From Methanoregula sp. UBA276 (GTDB lineage Archaea; Halobacteriota; Methanomicrobia; Methanomicrobiales; Methanospirillaceae): a DNA stretch of 21,644 nt. Shown here piece by piece: positions 1 through 7,612 of the stretch (positions within the stretch are counted from its first letter, which is position 1; every line of letters begins with the position of its first letter). Below the pieces are notes generated by a model. That model saw nothing but the letters and a program-made list of their open reading frames with translations, was not told the origin of the DNA and searched no databases. The stretch is from the NCBI GenBank assembly GCA_002508495.1, contig DANA01000109.1, positions 1 through 21,644 on the forward strand. Direction: 5' to 3'. The position numbers were made by a program, and so were the translations under genes.

Positions 1-1016
1 AGGCAGGCGTACGGCCCGAACGAATCGAACATCGTGACCCACGTGTACATGGTCGACGCGATGACGCCGGTGACGATAGCAAAGAGGAAGATGAGCCCGT
101 GCGGGGGAAGGTACGGGCCGAGGAAGGAGAGGAAGAACCAGATCACCGCAAGGGGAATCAGGAACGAAAAAAGCGTCTGGCCGATGGCACTGCCGCTCCG
201 GTACAGGTCAATCAGGTCCTTTGCCGCAAGGGGCGGATCGGGGAGGAAGGCAAACCTCTGCTCCAGCGGGGCGAATGCGTCCCGGAACTCCTTTGCTGAG
301 CCGGTCTGTTCGGGGCTGAAGAGGGAGACCGAGAGGGCGAACAGGACCGAGAGGACGAAGAGCGAGAGGAGAAGGTTCGTCCACGAGAATGCCAAAAAGA
401 GGAGCATCGGCGGGAAGAAGTGCGCCGGGTTGATGGACAGGAAGAGAACGGCAAAAGCCCACGCGGTGCCGAGCAGGAGCAGGGCAGCGAACAGGAGGGT
501 CCGCGACCGTGCATAGAGGGCCGAGAGGAAGAAGACCGTGCACAGCCCGTACAGGAACGAGAGGGTCAGGGTGAGGAGGAGGAGGAGCGCCGAAGAGAGC
601 GTTGCGCCGATGAACGGCGATGCGAGGATATACCCGAACCCGAAGGGAAAGACCCAGAGGAAGAAGTAGTAGACCATGTCCTTGACCACGAAGACAAAGA
701 AGATGTGGGCTTCGGAGAGCGGCAGGCTCCGGGCCGAGTAGGCGAGCAGGCTTGCCTGCCCGAACCTCCGGTTCATCACCTCGTTCCCCAGAAGGCCGAA
801 CGCCCCCACCATGAACCCGAGGAGGAGGAAGTTGGCATGGATGATGAGCGAGAGGTTGCCGGCGGGAAGGGTTGTGCGCAACAGCGGAAGGAGGAACGCT
901 CCCATGAACGCGATCCCGAAGATCATGACCGGGAAGAGGGCAAACGAGAGGCTCCCGAACATGGTGGAGTGCATCCGCCACTCCTCCTTTACCATCGCAA
1001 TGAAGAGCTCAAACAT
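1..1016 (-). CDS. ABC-2 type transporter permease, partial (C-terminus beyond left edge)
   Basis: An open frame runs from an ATG at 1016 to the window edge without a stop (338 codons visible). The protein begins MFELFIAMVKEEWR. It then has several long hydrophobic stretches, roughly at residues 20-47, 55-78, 103-133, 140-167, 173-194, 202-232 and 282-330, as expected for a multi-pass integral membrane subunit. Its start overlaps the 3' end of the ATPase gene by 8 nt, so the two are translationally coupled and should form one exporter-type ABC complex. The substrate cannot be read from the sequence. A soluble segment at about residues 235-280 separates two hydrophobic blocks. The family call rests on hydrophobicity and on the adjacent ATPase rather than on a named motif. 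The gene continues past position 1, so its full length is unknown. Confidence 0.85.
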   Translation of the reverse strand, partial: MFELFIAMVKEEWRMHSTMFGSLSFALFPVMIFGIAFMGAFLLPLLRTTLPAGNLSLIIHANFLLLGFMVGAFGLLGNEVMNRRFGQASLLAYSARSLPLSEAHIFFVFVVKDMVYYFFLWVFPFGFGYILASPFIGATLSSALLLLLTLTLSFLYGLCTVFFLSALYARSRTLLFAALLLLGTAWAFAVLFLSINPAHFFPPMLLFLAFSWTNLLLSLFVLSVLFALSVSLFSPEQTGSAKEFRDAFAPLEQRFAFLPDPPLAAKDLIDLYRSGSAIGQTLFSFLIPLAVIWFFLSFLGPYLPPHGLIFLFAIVTGVIASTMYTWVTMFDSFGPYAC

Positions 1017-1734
1017 GGGTACCCTTCCGGACAAGCGAGAGGAAGAACTGCGGGAGATGTTCGCCCCGGCCGGTCAGTTCGGCAACCGGGCCAGTGTGCA
1101 GCAGCCTGCCCTTGTGGAGGATGGCAAACTCCGAACAGATCTCCTCTGCCACTTCAAGGATGTGCGTGGAGAGGAAGAGGGTCCTCCCGTTCTTCACGTA
1201 GCCGGCAAGGTACTCCTTGACCACGTCCTGCATGATCGGGTCGAAGTTGATGAGCGGTTCGTCGATTAAGGCAAGCGCCGGCTCGTGGATGAACGCCTGC
1301 GCAAACATCAGTTTCTGCCGGGTGCCCCGCGATAAATCCTTGCAGAGCACGTTTCTCTTGTCCCGGAACTCGAGGAAGTCGAACCAGTAATCCGCTTTCT
1401 CTTCGATATCCGGAATCTTCCGCACCGCCCCGACAAACCGGAGGTACTCCATCGAGGTGAGGAAACTCGGGGGCGTCTCCTGCTCGGGGATGATCCCCAC
1501 GCGGTCCCGGACCCCGACCGGGTCTTTGGTCACGTCAAGCCCGAGCACCGTTGCCGAGCCGCCGGTGGGCCGGACCTGCCCGGTCAGCATCTTGATCATC
1601 GTGGTCTTGCCGGACCCGTTTGGGCCAAGCAGGCCAAAGAGCGCTCCCTCTTTTACGCTGATCGAGACATGGTCGACCGCGGCAACTTCTCCGTAGGTTT
1701 TGGATAAATTCTGTGCATCAAGTATCGTGGTCAT
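1009..1734 (-). CDS. ABC transporter ATP-binding protein (ABC-2/CcmA-like)
   Basis: This 241-residue nucleotide-binding subunit energises the membrane partner encoded immediately downstream. Visible motifs are Walker A GPNGSGKTT (residues 37-45), a Q-loop glutamine in PEQE (about 85), an ABC signature written DLSRGTRQK (133-141), Walker B ALALIDEP (153-160) and the switch histidine in LSTHIL (191). The signature reads LSRGT instead of the usual LSGGQ, which is common in ABC-2 exporter ATPases. The start MTTILDAQNLSKTYG at 1734 was chosen because it opens the conserved fold and lies 4 nt after the TetR stop. A longer frame reaches to 1830 but only overlaps the TetR gene. The arrangement suggests an export or membrane-remodelling role under TetR control, with substrate unknown. 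Confidence 0.93.
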   Translation of the reverse strand: MTTILDAQNLSKTYGEVAAVDHVSISVKEGALFGLLGPNGSGKTTMIKMLTGQVRPTGGSATVLGLDVTKDPVGVRDRVGIIPEQETPPSFLTSMEYLRFVGAVRKIPDIEEKADYWFDFLEFRDKRNVLCKDLSRGTRQKLMFAQAFIHEPALALIDEPLINFDPIMQDVVKEYLAGYVKNGRTLFLSTHILEVAEEICSEFAILHKGRLLHTGPVAELTGRGEHLPQFFLSLVRKGTHV

Positions 1735-1738
1735 CGTA

Positions 1739-2362
1739 TCACCGTTTCTCCTTCGATCTCCTGATCTTCGTATCTTTTGGATCCCCTTCCAACCGGATCC
1801 CGTTCCAGACAAAGTCCATCCCCTGCTCAATGATCACGTCCCGCAATCCGGGATCGTTTACTTCTGCCACCCGGGCGATCACGCTGGAAAGCGAAGAGGC
1901 CAGCACACCGAGAAGGAGGGGCGGATCATAGTCCCTTATGACGCCCTCGCCGATCCCCTGCAGCACGTACTCGTGCAGGAACGAGAACCGGGACAGCCCC
2001 TCGTCGCGGGCGGTTTTCGATATGAACGGCGAGTGGGCGAACTGCTCCATGAACTGCATCTTCTCCCGGTTCTGTACCCCCCATTCGACCGCATTGTGCC
2101 AGATGAGCCGGAGCCTTCCCTGCGTGGTCTCCTCCTCCTCAAGTCCCCGCCGCATGGCCGCGGCAGCCCCGGCCTTGGTTCGCAGGTAGAGGGTGTCGAT
2201 GAGCTCCTCTTTTGTCCTGAAATAAAAAAAGAGGGTGCCCGTCGCCACCCCGGCCTCCTTTGAGATGAGCGAAGTCGGGGTGCCGTAAAAGCCCCGTTCC
2301 ACAAAGAGATTGAGCGCCGTGTTGAGGATCGCCTCCCTCTTATCGCTGCCCGGATCGGCCAT
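1739..2362 (-). CDS. TetR/AcrR family transcriptional regulator
   Basis: This 207-residue protein has an N-terminal TetR helix-turn-helix. AILNTALNLFVERGFYGTPTS (spanning about residues 10-31) leads into SKEAGVATGTLFFYF, the classic recognition-helix region. The remaining helical part, from about residue 60, is the ligand-binding and dimerisation domain, which is variable in this family. The start at 2362 is preferred because MADPGSDKREA begins at the usual distance from the HTH, the aldo/keto reductase stop lies one base upstream, and a GGAG sits just before it. The gene lies between the reductase and the ABC genes in the same transcript. It probably represses its own operon through the inverted repeat at 3614-3633. 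The inducing ligand is not deducible. Confidence 0.93.
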   Translation of the reverse strand: MADPGSDKREAILNTALNLFVERGFYGTPTSLISKEAGVATGTLFFYFRTKEELIDTLYLRTKAGAAAAMRRGLEEEETTQGRLRLIWHNAVEWGVQNREKMQFMEQFAHSPFISKTARDEGLSRFSFLHEYVLQGIGEGVIRDYDPPLLLGVLASSLSSVIARVAEVNDPGLRDVIIEQGMDFVWNGIRLEGDPKDTKIRRSKEKR

Positions 2363-2363
2363 C

Positions 2364-3596
2364 TCACTTCTCCTTAAATATCGCACGTCTGGCCGCACCG
2401 GCCTTGTTCATGCACCAGAGCCCGGCTTTGAGGATCGGGACCACAACCGGGATGACGAGCCCGTCCATCTCTTTTGACACCTGTTTCATCAGTTCCGGGA
2501 TCGGCAGGTGCTGGGGGCAGACCTTCGCGCACTTGCCGCAATTACGGCAGAGCCCGGCATAGGAGGTCTGGCCCATCAGCCCGCTGTGCCTCCCGATGTA
2601 CTGGAACCTGCCGGCCGGATCGTGAGGGAAGAGATGGTGGGTGTTGTACCCGGCAAAGCACCCGGGGATGTCAACACCGAACGGGCAGGGCATGCAGTAC
2701 CCGCAGCCCGTGCAGCCCACTTTCATACGGCGTTTGAACTCGTCCTTTGCAGCATCGATGGTGGCCCTTTCCTCCACGGAGAGTGAACCGGGGACGGTTG
2801 TCCCTGCTACCCGGATGTTCTCATCGATATGCGCCTCTTCATTCATGCCGGAAAGGACAACCGTAACTTCGGGATGGTCCCACACCCACCGCAGCGCCCA
2901 TTCCGCCGGGCTGCGCTTTACCGGTGAAGCGTCCCAAATCGCCTGCACGGATTCCGGCATCCGCCCGCCAAGGTTGCCACCCCGCAGGGGTTCCATGATG
3001 ATGACGGCAAGCCCCTTCCCTGCCGCGTACTGCAGGCCTTCTGTCCCCGCCTGGTTGTTCTCGTCAAGGTAATTGTACTGGATCTGGCAGAACTCCCACG
3101 GGTATGCGTCCACGATCTCCACAAATTCGGCAAGCGTTGCATGGAAGGAGAACCCGGCATTTATTATCCGGCCGTCCTTCTTTGCCGCATCAAGGAATTC
3201 AAGGACACCAAGATCCACCAGCCGCCGGAACGCGGTACGGTTGAGGGTGTGGAGCAGGTAGTAATCGATATGATCGGTCTGGAGCGTGGCGAGCTGCTCA
3301 TTTAGGATCCGGTCCATGTCAGCCCGGGTAACAACCGACCAGTGCGGCATCTTGGTTGCGATCCGGACCTTCCCGCGGTACCCGTCCGCAAGGGCTTTTG
3401 CGAGTACCTGCTCGCTCTTCCCCATGTGGTAAACCGGGGCGGTGTCAAGATAGTTGACACCCCAGTCAATGGCGGACCGGATCTGCCGGATCGTGCGTTC
3501 CTCATCGATCCCCCGCCCCTTTGCGGGGAACCGCATGCAGCCGAAGCCGAGGATAGAGAGTTCGTCACCGGTCTTTGGGACTTTTCGGTATAACAT
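2364..3596 (-). CDS. Aldo/keto reductase with C-terminal 4Fe-4S ferredoxin domain
   Basis: The protein is 410 residues long. Residues 1 to about 285 form an aldo/keto reductase barrel with the catalytic tetrad recognisable as D51 and Y56 (LDTAPVYHMGKSE), K82 (ATKMP) and H116 (LLHTLN). The C-terminal part carries cysteines C295, C298, C301 and C304 (CTGCGYCMPCPFGVDIP) and C350, C353, C356 and C360 (CRNCGKCAKVCP), the pattern of two 4Fe-4S clusters. This matches the group often annotated as 'predicted oxidoreductase of the aldo/keto reductase family' with ferredoxin repeats, so electrons may come from ferredoxin rather than only NAD(P)H (inference). A short hydrophobic stretch follows at 379-395. 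It is the first gene of the unit and has GGAG before its ATG. The physiological substrate is unknown. Confidence 0.92.
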   Translation of the reverse strand: MLYRKVPKTGDELSILGFGCMRFPAKGRGIDEERTIRQIRSAIDWGVNYLDTAPVYHMGKSEQVLAKALADGYRGKVRIATKMPHWSVVTRADMDRILNEQLATLQTDHIDYYLLHTLNRTAFRRLVDLGVLEFLDAAKKDGRIINAGFSFHATLAEFVEIVDAYPWEFCQIQYNYLDENNQAGTEGLQYAAGKGLAVIIMEPLRGGNLGGRMPESVQAIWDASPVKRSPAEWALRWVWDHPEVTVVLSGMNEEAHIDENIRVAGTTVPGSLSVEERATIDAAKDEFKRRMKVGCTGCGYCMPCPFGVDIPGCFAGYNTHHLFPHDPAGRFQYIGRHSGLMGQTSYAGLCRNCGKCAKVCPQHLPIPELMKQVSKEMDGLVIPVVVPILKAGLWCMNKAGAARRAIFKEK

Positions 3597-3613
3597 GATC
3601 GCTCCTTTTCGTA

Positions 3614-3633
3614 AATTGACTAGTCAGTCAATT
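3614..3633. promoter_or_regulatory. Candidate TetR operator: AATTGACT-N4-AGTCAATT
   Basis: Perfect 8-bp inverted arms are separated by 4 nt (AGTC). The site lies 17 bp upstream of the reductase start codon and about 20 bp downstream of a TATA-like element on the minus strand, which places it on the expected transcription start. A repressor bound here would block initiation. The symmetry and size suit a TetR dimer, and the only regulator gene in the unit is TetR. The assignment of protein to site is an inference. Confidence 0.65.
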
Positions 3634-3647
3634 GTTGCTCTGTCCCG

Positions 3648-3657
3648 GTATTTAATG
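3648..3657 (-). promoter_or_regulatory. Predicted archaeal TATA box of the reductase-TetR-ABC unit
   Basis: The minus strand reads CATTAAATAC here, an A/T-rich element in otherwise GC-rich DNA. Counting about 25 nt downstream puts the start of transcription near 3627, inside the inverted repeat at 3614-3633. No other good TATA candidate lies closer to the reductase start. Confidence 0.45.
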
Positions 3658-3862
3658 GTAAGGAAACCGTGTCCGCCCGGCAAAACCCCACCGGGATCCT
3701 GTCGTGCCAGGTTCATGCGTACGGATCCGGAACCAAAAGATTTGCCGGCAATCCAGAGAACCGGGGGATCACCCGCAGAAGGGATGGATCACAGGATTTT
3801 TCAGGTTGCAGCCGGTAATGAGATCTGAAAACGCTTTGGTCTTTACCGGGGTATGATATACT

Positions 3863-5365
3863 ATGCAAACACCCAGCAATTCACCATTTTTACAAATCGC
3901 GCTCCTGCTCCTCATCGCAGGACTGGGACTCTCCTGCGGGTGCGTCTCGGACACCACGGCACCCGCAGCGGAGCCCGCGGACGCAGGGATCCGGATCATC
4001 ACCGAGGAATTACCGCCGTTCAATTACGCCGGCCCTGACGGGAAAGTAACCGGGCAGGCAACCGATGTGGTGAACGGGATCCTCTCGCGCCTCAACCAGA
4101 AGGCGGCAATCGAAGTCTTGCCCTGGAACGAGGGATATTCCGCAGCAGTTGCCGGGCCAGCGGTTGCCCTGTATTCGACAGGACGGACGGATGAACGGGA
4201 GGATCTCTTCAAATGGGTCGGGCCGGTTGCATCCTTTGATTACATGCTCTATGCCCGGGCAGGAACAGGCCCCGGGATTAACAGCCTTGAAGCGGCAAAA
4301 AAAGCCGGGCCGATTGGCGTTGTCAGAGATGATTCCCGGCACCAGTTCCTGCTGGAGAACCGTTTTGAGAATATCCTGACCTGCGAGAGCGATGCGGAAT
4401 GTCTCCGGAACTTAATTACCGGAAAGACCGATCTCTGGCTCGGCAGCTCATCGAATTCCGCAACCATTGCACAGAAAGAGGGCATTGATCCCGGCTCATT
4501 TACCGGGGTTTATCCGGTCAGGACGGTCCAGTTGTATATCGCGTTCAGCAAAGACACTCCCGACAAGGTCATCACGGAATGGCAGAACGCCCTCGATACG
4601 ATGAAGCAGGACGGGACCTTCGATACGATCCGGCAGCAGTACGGTATGAAGACCGCTTCCGTGGTTACCATGCCCTCATCGGCAGGCGACCAGGCTGAAC
4701 TTGCGCTCTCCACCATGATGGCGGCAACCGACAGCCGTCTCCTCGTGGTCCTGCGCACCTATGAGGTGGTAGCGGCCACCACCGATGCAAAAACCGCACG
4801 CTGGGAGAAGATACAACCGCTGCTCACGATCCTTGAGACCCATGAGCCCGATGCAAGAACCTGGTACGCGAATCCCGATGGTTCCTATTATACGATTATT
4901 GACGGGCTCACCACCGCGAACCTGATGAGCCGGTCCTATTTCCCGGGTGTGCTTGCCGGGAATGAATCGGTGGGTACCGTTGTCGTGAGCCACTCGACAG
5001 GCAGGAATACCGCGATCGTTGCCGTGCCCGTGAAAGAGAACGGCCGGGTCACGGGAATCCTCGGCGCATCGGTGTACCTCGACACGCTGACCGACCGGCT
5101 CCAGGGCGAGATCGAAGACCCGTTCATCTTCTACGCGATCGACAAGGAGAACAAGTTCGCCCTCCATTCAGAGAAGGGGCAGATCTCCCGCGATATCACC
5201 ACTATCGGCGCCAGCTCATCGTTCGGGAAGGCCTTGGAGATAATCCGGGCACAGGAGAGCGGCACGGTATCCTATGAAGATGGCGGCATCCAGTATACAG
5301 CAAAGTTCCGTACCTCGCCGCTGACCGGCTGGAGGTTTGTGGTGGCGTGGCCGGAGAAGGCGTAA
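3863..5365 (+). CDS. Lipoprotein with fused solute-binding (SBP_bac_3-like) and double-Cache-like domains
   Basis: The 500-residue protein has a hydrophobic N-terminal segment (residues 9-24) ending in LSCGC, a plausible lipobox with C25 or C27 as the lipidated cysteine. Residues 43-262 resemble a type-3 family solute-binding protein: it opens IRIITEELPPFNYAGPDG and ends with a DGTFDTIRQQYG-type helix. Residues about 280-497 resemble a dCache sensor: WYANPDGSYYTI, then STGRNTAIVAVPVKENG and VTGILGASVYLDTLTDRL. No transmembrane helix follows and no cytoplasmic output domain is present, so both ligand-binding units should sit outside the cell on a lipid anchor. No permease or ATPase gene is adjacent. 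It may present a ligand to a separately encoded receptor or transporter, which is inference. It is transcribed alone, divergent from the reductase unit. The start was chosen because it precedes the signal segment. Confidence 0.85.
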   Translation: MQTPSNSPFLQIALLLLIAGLGLSCGCVSDTTAPAAEPADAGIRIITEELPPFNYAGPDGKVTGQATDVVNGILSRLNQKAAIEVLPWNEGYSAAVAGPAVALYSTGRTDEREDLFKWVGPVASFDYMLYARAGTGPGINSLEAAKKAGPIGVVRDDSRHQFLLENRFENILTCESDAECLRNLITGKTDLWLGSSSNSATIAQKEGIDPGSFTGVYPVRTVQLYIAFSKDTPDKVITEWQNALDTMKQDGTFDTIRQQYGMKTASVVTMPSSAGDQAELALSTMMAATDSRLLVVLRTYEVVAATTDAKTARWEKIQPLLTILETHEPDARTWYANPDGSYYTIIDGLTTANLMSRSYFPGVLAGNESVGTVVVSHSTGRNTAIVAVPVKENGRVTGILGASVYLDTLTDRLQGEIEDPFIFYAIDKENKFALHSEKGQISRDITTIGASSSFGKALEIIRAQESGTVSYEDGGIQYTAKFRTSPLTGWRFVVAWPEKA

Positions 5366-5384
5366 GGGGAAGGGCGGGTATTCC

Positions 5385-5391
5385 TTTTTTT
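5385..5391 (+). terminator. Oligo-T terminator after the lipoprotein gene
   Basis: A run of seven T lies 20 nt after the stop codon on the plus strand, following GGTATTCC. Oligo-T runs are the usual archaeal termination signal, and no gene on this strand follows closely. Confidence 0.55.
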
Positions 5392-5429
5392 GCTGAAAAA
5401 CTTCCCGGTAGATATCCTTAATTGCTACG

Positions 5430-5500
5430 ATGGGGGCTGATGCCCCCATACCCCCGATGAAGAGGGGCGCCGCCGCCCCGGAGGGCGCCCCGCGGCGGCC
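5430..5500. repeat. GC-rich hairpin cluster between convergent genes
   Basis: Two strong stems occur side by side. ATGGGGGC (5430-5437) pairs with GCCCCCAT (5442-5449) around a TGAT loop, and GGGGCGCC (5464-5471) pairs with GGCGCCCC (5484-5491). An alternative stem pairs GCCGCCG (5469-5475) with CGGCGGC (5493-5499), so two mutually exclusive folds are possible. The block sits between the end of the lipoprotein gene and the end of sucD. The plus strand also reads as a 43-codon frame (5430-5561) beginning MGADAPIPPMKRGAAAPEGA, but no ribosome site precedes it and the frame follows the repeat. It could be a dispersed palindromic element. Confidence 0.6.
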
Positions 5501-5632
5501 TCAATTCGGTTATTATGAAATGCCCCACCAGAGCTCATCCGTCCAGAGGGCCCAGCATTGAGTCCACGCGAAGCAGGCACACACCACTCATAATTCAGAG
5601 ACCTGCCAACGTGTATCGTAACAAACAGGTTG

Positions 5633-5638
5633 AAAAAA
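5633..5638 (-). terminator. Oligo-T terminator after sucD
   Basis: The minus strand carries six T about 14 nt after the sucD stop codon, in the context CGTCCTTTTTTCAACC. It would end the fumarase/kor/suc transcript. No clear stem precedes it, as is normal in archaea. Confidence 0.5.
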
Positions 5639-5651
5639 GGACGGGTATTCT

Positions 5652-6530
5652 TCAGCACGTTCCCCGGAACAGCTCCCGGACCATCTCCGGGATCTCTGAT
5701 ACGCGGGACGCAACGGGCACGCCGTGTTTTTTGAGCCGGGCAATCTTGGACTTTGCATCGCCCTCGCCGCCTTCCACGATAGCGCCCGCGTGGCCCATCC
5801 GCTTGTCGGGCGGTGCCGAGACGCCGGCGATGTAAGAGACGATGGGGAGATTTGTCGACTTTGCCCCCTCTTCCTCAAGGTTTCCGCCTACTTCCCCGAC
5901 CAGTACCACCGCTTTGGTCTCCGGGTCCTTCCCGAACCGCTCAAGAACGTCTGCAAATGTCTGGCCGATGACCGGGTCGCCGCCGATACCGATGACGGTG
6001 CTCTGGCCGATGCCGGCCCGGGTCAGTTCATCCACGACCTCGTACGTGAGCGTACCTGAACGGGAAATCACGCCAACATTTCCCCGCATGAAAAGCCCTG
6101 CGGGCATGATTCCCATCTTGACCTCGCCGGGCGAGAGGAGCCCGGGGCAGTTGGGGCCGATCACGCTTGCCCCCTCCATCCTCGCGTACGCGATTGCTTT
6201 CATCGTGTCCTGCACCGGCATGTGCTCGGTGATGCAGACGATGGTGGTGATACCGGCATTCGCCTCCTCCATGATCGCGTCGGCAGCCGCACCCGCCGGG
6301 ACGAAGATGACCGAGGCACCGATGTCGTGGTGCTTCATCGCCTCCTTCACGGTGTTGTACACCGGGACGCCATGTACCTGCTGGCCGCCTTTACCGGGCG
6401 TTACTCCCGCAACAACGCCCCTGCCGCCAACCTGCTTTGCATACGCGTTCATCAGGCCGATATGGAACTCACCCTGCCTGCCGGTTGCGCCCTGCACGAG
6501 GATTCCCGTGTTCTTGTCGCCGTAGATCAT
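5652..6530 (-). CDS. sucD: Succinyl-CoA synthetase (ADP-forming) alpha subunit
   Basis: This 292-residue subunit binds CoA and carries the phosphohistidine for the reversible reaction succinate + CoA + ATP = succinyl-CoA + ADP + Pi. The N-terminal nucleotide-like fold for CoA shows GATGRQG (residues 14-20). GPNCPGLLSPGE (125-136) and VGVISRSGTLTYE (152-164) are typical, and the active-site histidine is H247 in RMGHAGAI. Length matches the family. The start MIYGDKNTGILVQG at 6530 overlaps the sucC stop by ATGA; an extended frame to 6698 only runs into sucC. As the last gene of the unit, and with kor genes upstream, it most likely works in the succinyl-CoA-forming direction of a partial reductive TCA pathway (inference from context). 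Confidence 0.97.
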   Translation of the reverse strand: MIYGDKNTGILVQGATGRQGEFHIGLMNAYAKQVGGRGVVAGVTPGKGGQQVHGVPVYNTVKEAMKHHDIGASVIFVPAGAAADAIMEEANAGITTIVCITEHMPVQDTMKAIAYARMEGASVIGPNCPGLLSPGEVKMGIMPAGLFMRGNVGVISRSGTLTYEVVDELTRAGIGQSTVIGIGGDPVIGQTFADVLERFGKDPETKAVVLVGEVGGNLEEEGAKSTNLPIVSYIAGVSAPPDKRMGHAGAIVEGGEGDAKSKIARLKKHGVPVASRVSEIPEMVRELFRGTC

Positions 6531-7612
6531 GCGGTCACCTCCACAGCTTTCTTGACCACAAGATCCATCGTCTCGAGCATCTCGTAGCCCTTCTCCGAAA
6601 GGAGCCTGCGCCCCTCCGCCTCGTTCGTGCCCGCGAGCCGGACGATGACCTTCTGGGATATACCGGCCGCGATGATGCCCTTTGCCACCTCGTCGCACTT
6701 GGTGATACCGCCAAGGAGGTTGACCACGATCACCTTCACGGCCGGGACGCTTGCCACGAGCCGCACTGCCTTCTCCACGCGATCCGCCTCGGCTCCGCCG
6801 CCCACATCGAGGAAGTTTGCCGCGTTACCGCCATAGAACTCAATGAGATCGAGGGTCGCCATCGTGAGCCCGGCTCCGTTGCCGATGACCCCGATTGCCC
6901 CGTCGAGCTCAACATAGGAGAAGCCGTGCTTCTCTGCCTCACGCTCGCGTTCCGAGAGGCCCCGGTTGACCGTGATTCCCTGACGGCCGAGAGCATTGTC
7001 GTCCACGATGATCTTGGCATCAGCAGCAAAGACACCGTTTGGAGTCGTGACCAGCGGGTTGATCTCGGCAAGGAGTGCGTCCTTCTCGATGAAAATTTTG
7101 TAGAGCCGGTTGATGACCGGGCCGATCTCTTTTGGTGCGGTCCCGATCAGTTCCCGGATCATGAACGGCGGGAGATCCTTCATCAGCGGGTTTGCAACCA
7201 CTTTTTTGATAAGCTCCGGGTGCTCCCGTGCGGTGATCTCGATCTCCACCCCGCCTGCCTCCGTGAAGAGGATGAGCGGCTGCTTGCTTGAACGGTCGAC
7301 CGTGATCGAGAGGTAATACTCGTGCCGGATATCGAGTTTCTGCTCGGCGAGGATCTCCTTAACGGGCAGACCCTTGATCTCTTTTGCGAAGAGTTCAGCA
7401 GCGACCTTTGTCCCGGTCGCCTTGTCGGCCATCAGGATGCCGCCGGCCTTGCCCCTTCCGCCAACGTCCACCTGGGCTTTCAGGACGAACGCATCGCCGA
7501 GCCCGGTAAGGTGGGGGGTGAGTTCGTCAGCCGATCGGATCAGGAACCCGGCAGGGATGGGGATCCCTGCCGCTTTCAGTACGTTCTTTGCCTCGTATTC
7601 ACGGAGTTTCAT
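6527..7612 (-). CDS. sucC: Succinyl-CoA synthetase (ADP-forming) beta subunit
   Basis: The protein is 361 residues long. It has an N-terminal ATP-grasp domain starting MKLREYEAKNVLKAAGIPIP, with the glycine-rich loop GGRGKAGG (51-58) and the Mg/ATP motif AEINPL (182-187). The C-terminal ligase domain carries GVIGNGAGL (241-249) and NLLGGIT (298-304). It is slightly shorter than the approximately 385-residue bacterial protein. Both ends overlap neighbours by 4 nt in ATGA (korC upstream, sucD downstream), so the subunits should be made in stoichiometric amounts. It activates succinate for reduction by the Kor complex encoded just upstream. Confidence 0.97.
   Translation of the reverse strand: MKLREYEAKNVLKAAGIPIPAGFLIRSADELTPHLTGLGDAFVLKAQVDVGGRGKAGGILMADKATGTKVAAELFAKEIKGLPVKEILAEQKLDIRHEYYLSITVDRSSKQPLILFTEAGGVEIEITAREHPELIKKVVANPLMKDLPPFMIRELIGTAPKEIGPVINRLYKIFIEKDALLAEINPLVTTPNGVFAADAKIIVDDNALGRQGITVNRGLSEREREAEKHGFSYVELDGAIGVIGNGAGLTMATLDLIEFYGGNAANFLDVGGGAEADRVEKAVRLVASVPAVKVIVVNLLGGITKCDEVAKGIIAAGISQKVIVRLAGTNEAEGRRLLSEKGYEMLETMDLVVKKAVEVTA

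Noticed and set aside
208..1269. Long open frames on both strands (minus 208-981, plus 420-1220, plus 811-1269)
   Set aside because: They overlap the permease frame, have Arg/Pro/Glu-biased composition and no recognisable family. They are shadows in GC-rich DNA.
6437..7291. A plus-strand frame of 284 codons over sucC/sucD
   Set aside because: It is antisense to two certain genes and has no family resemblance or ribosome site.
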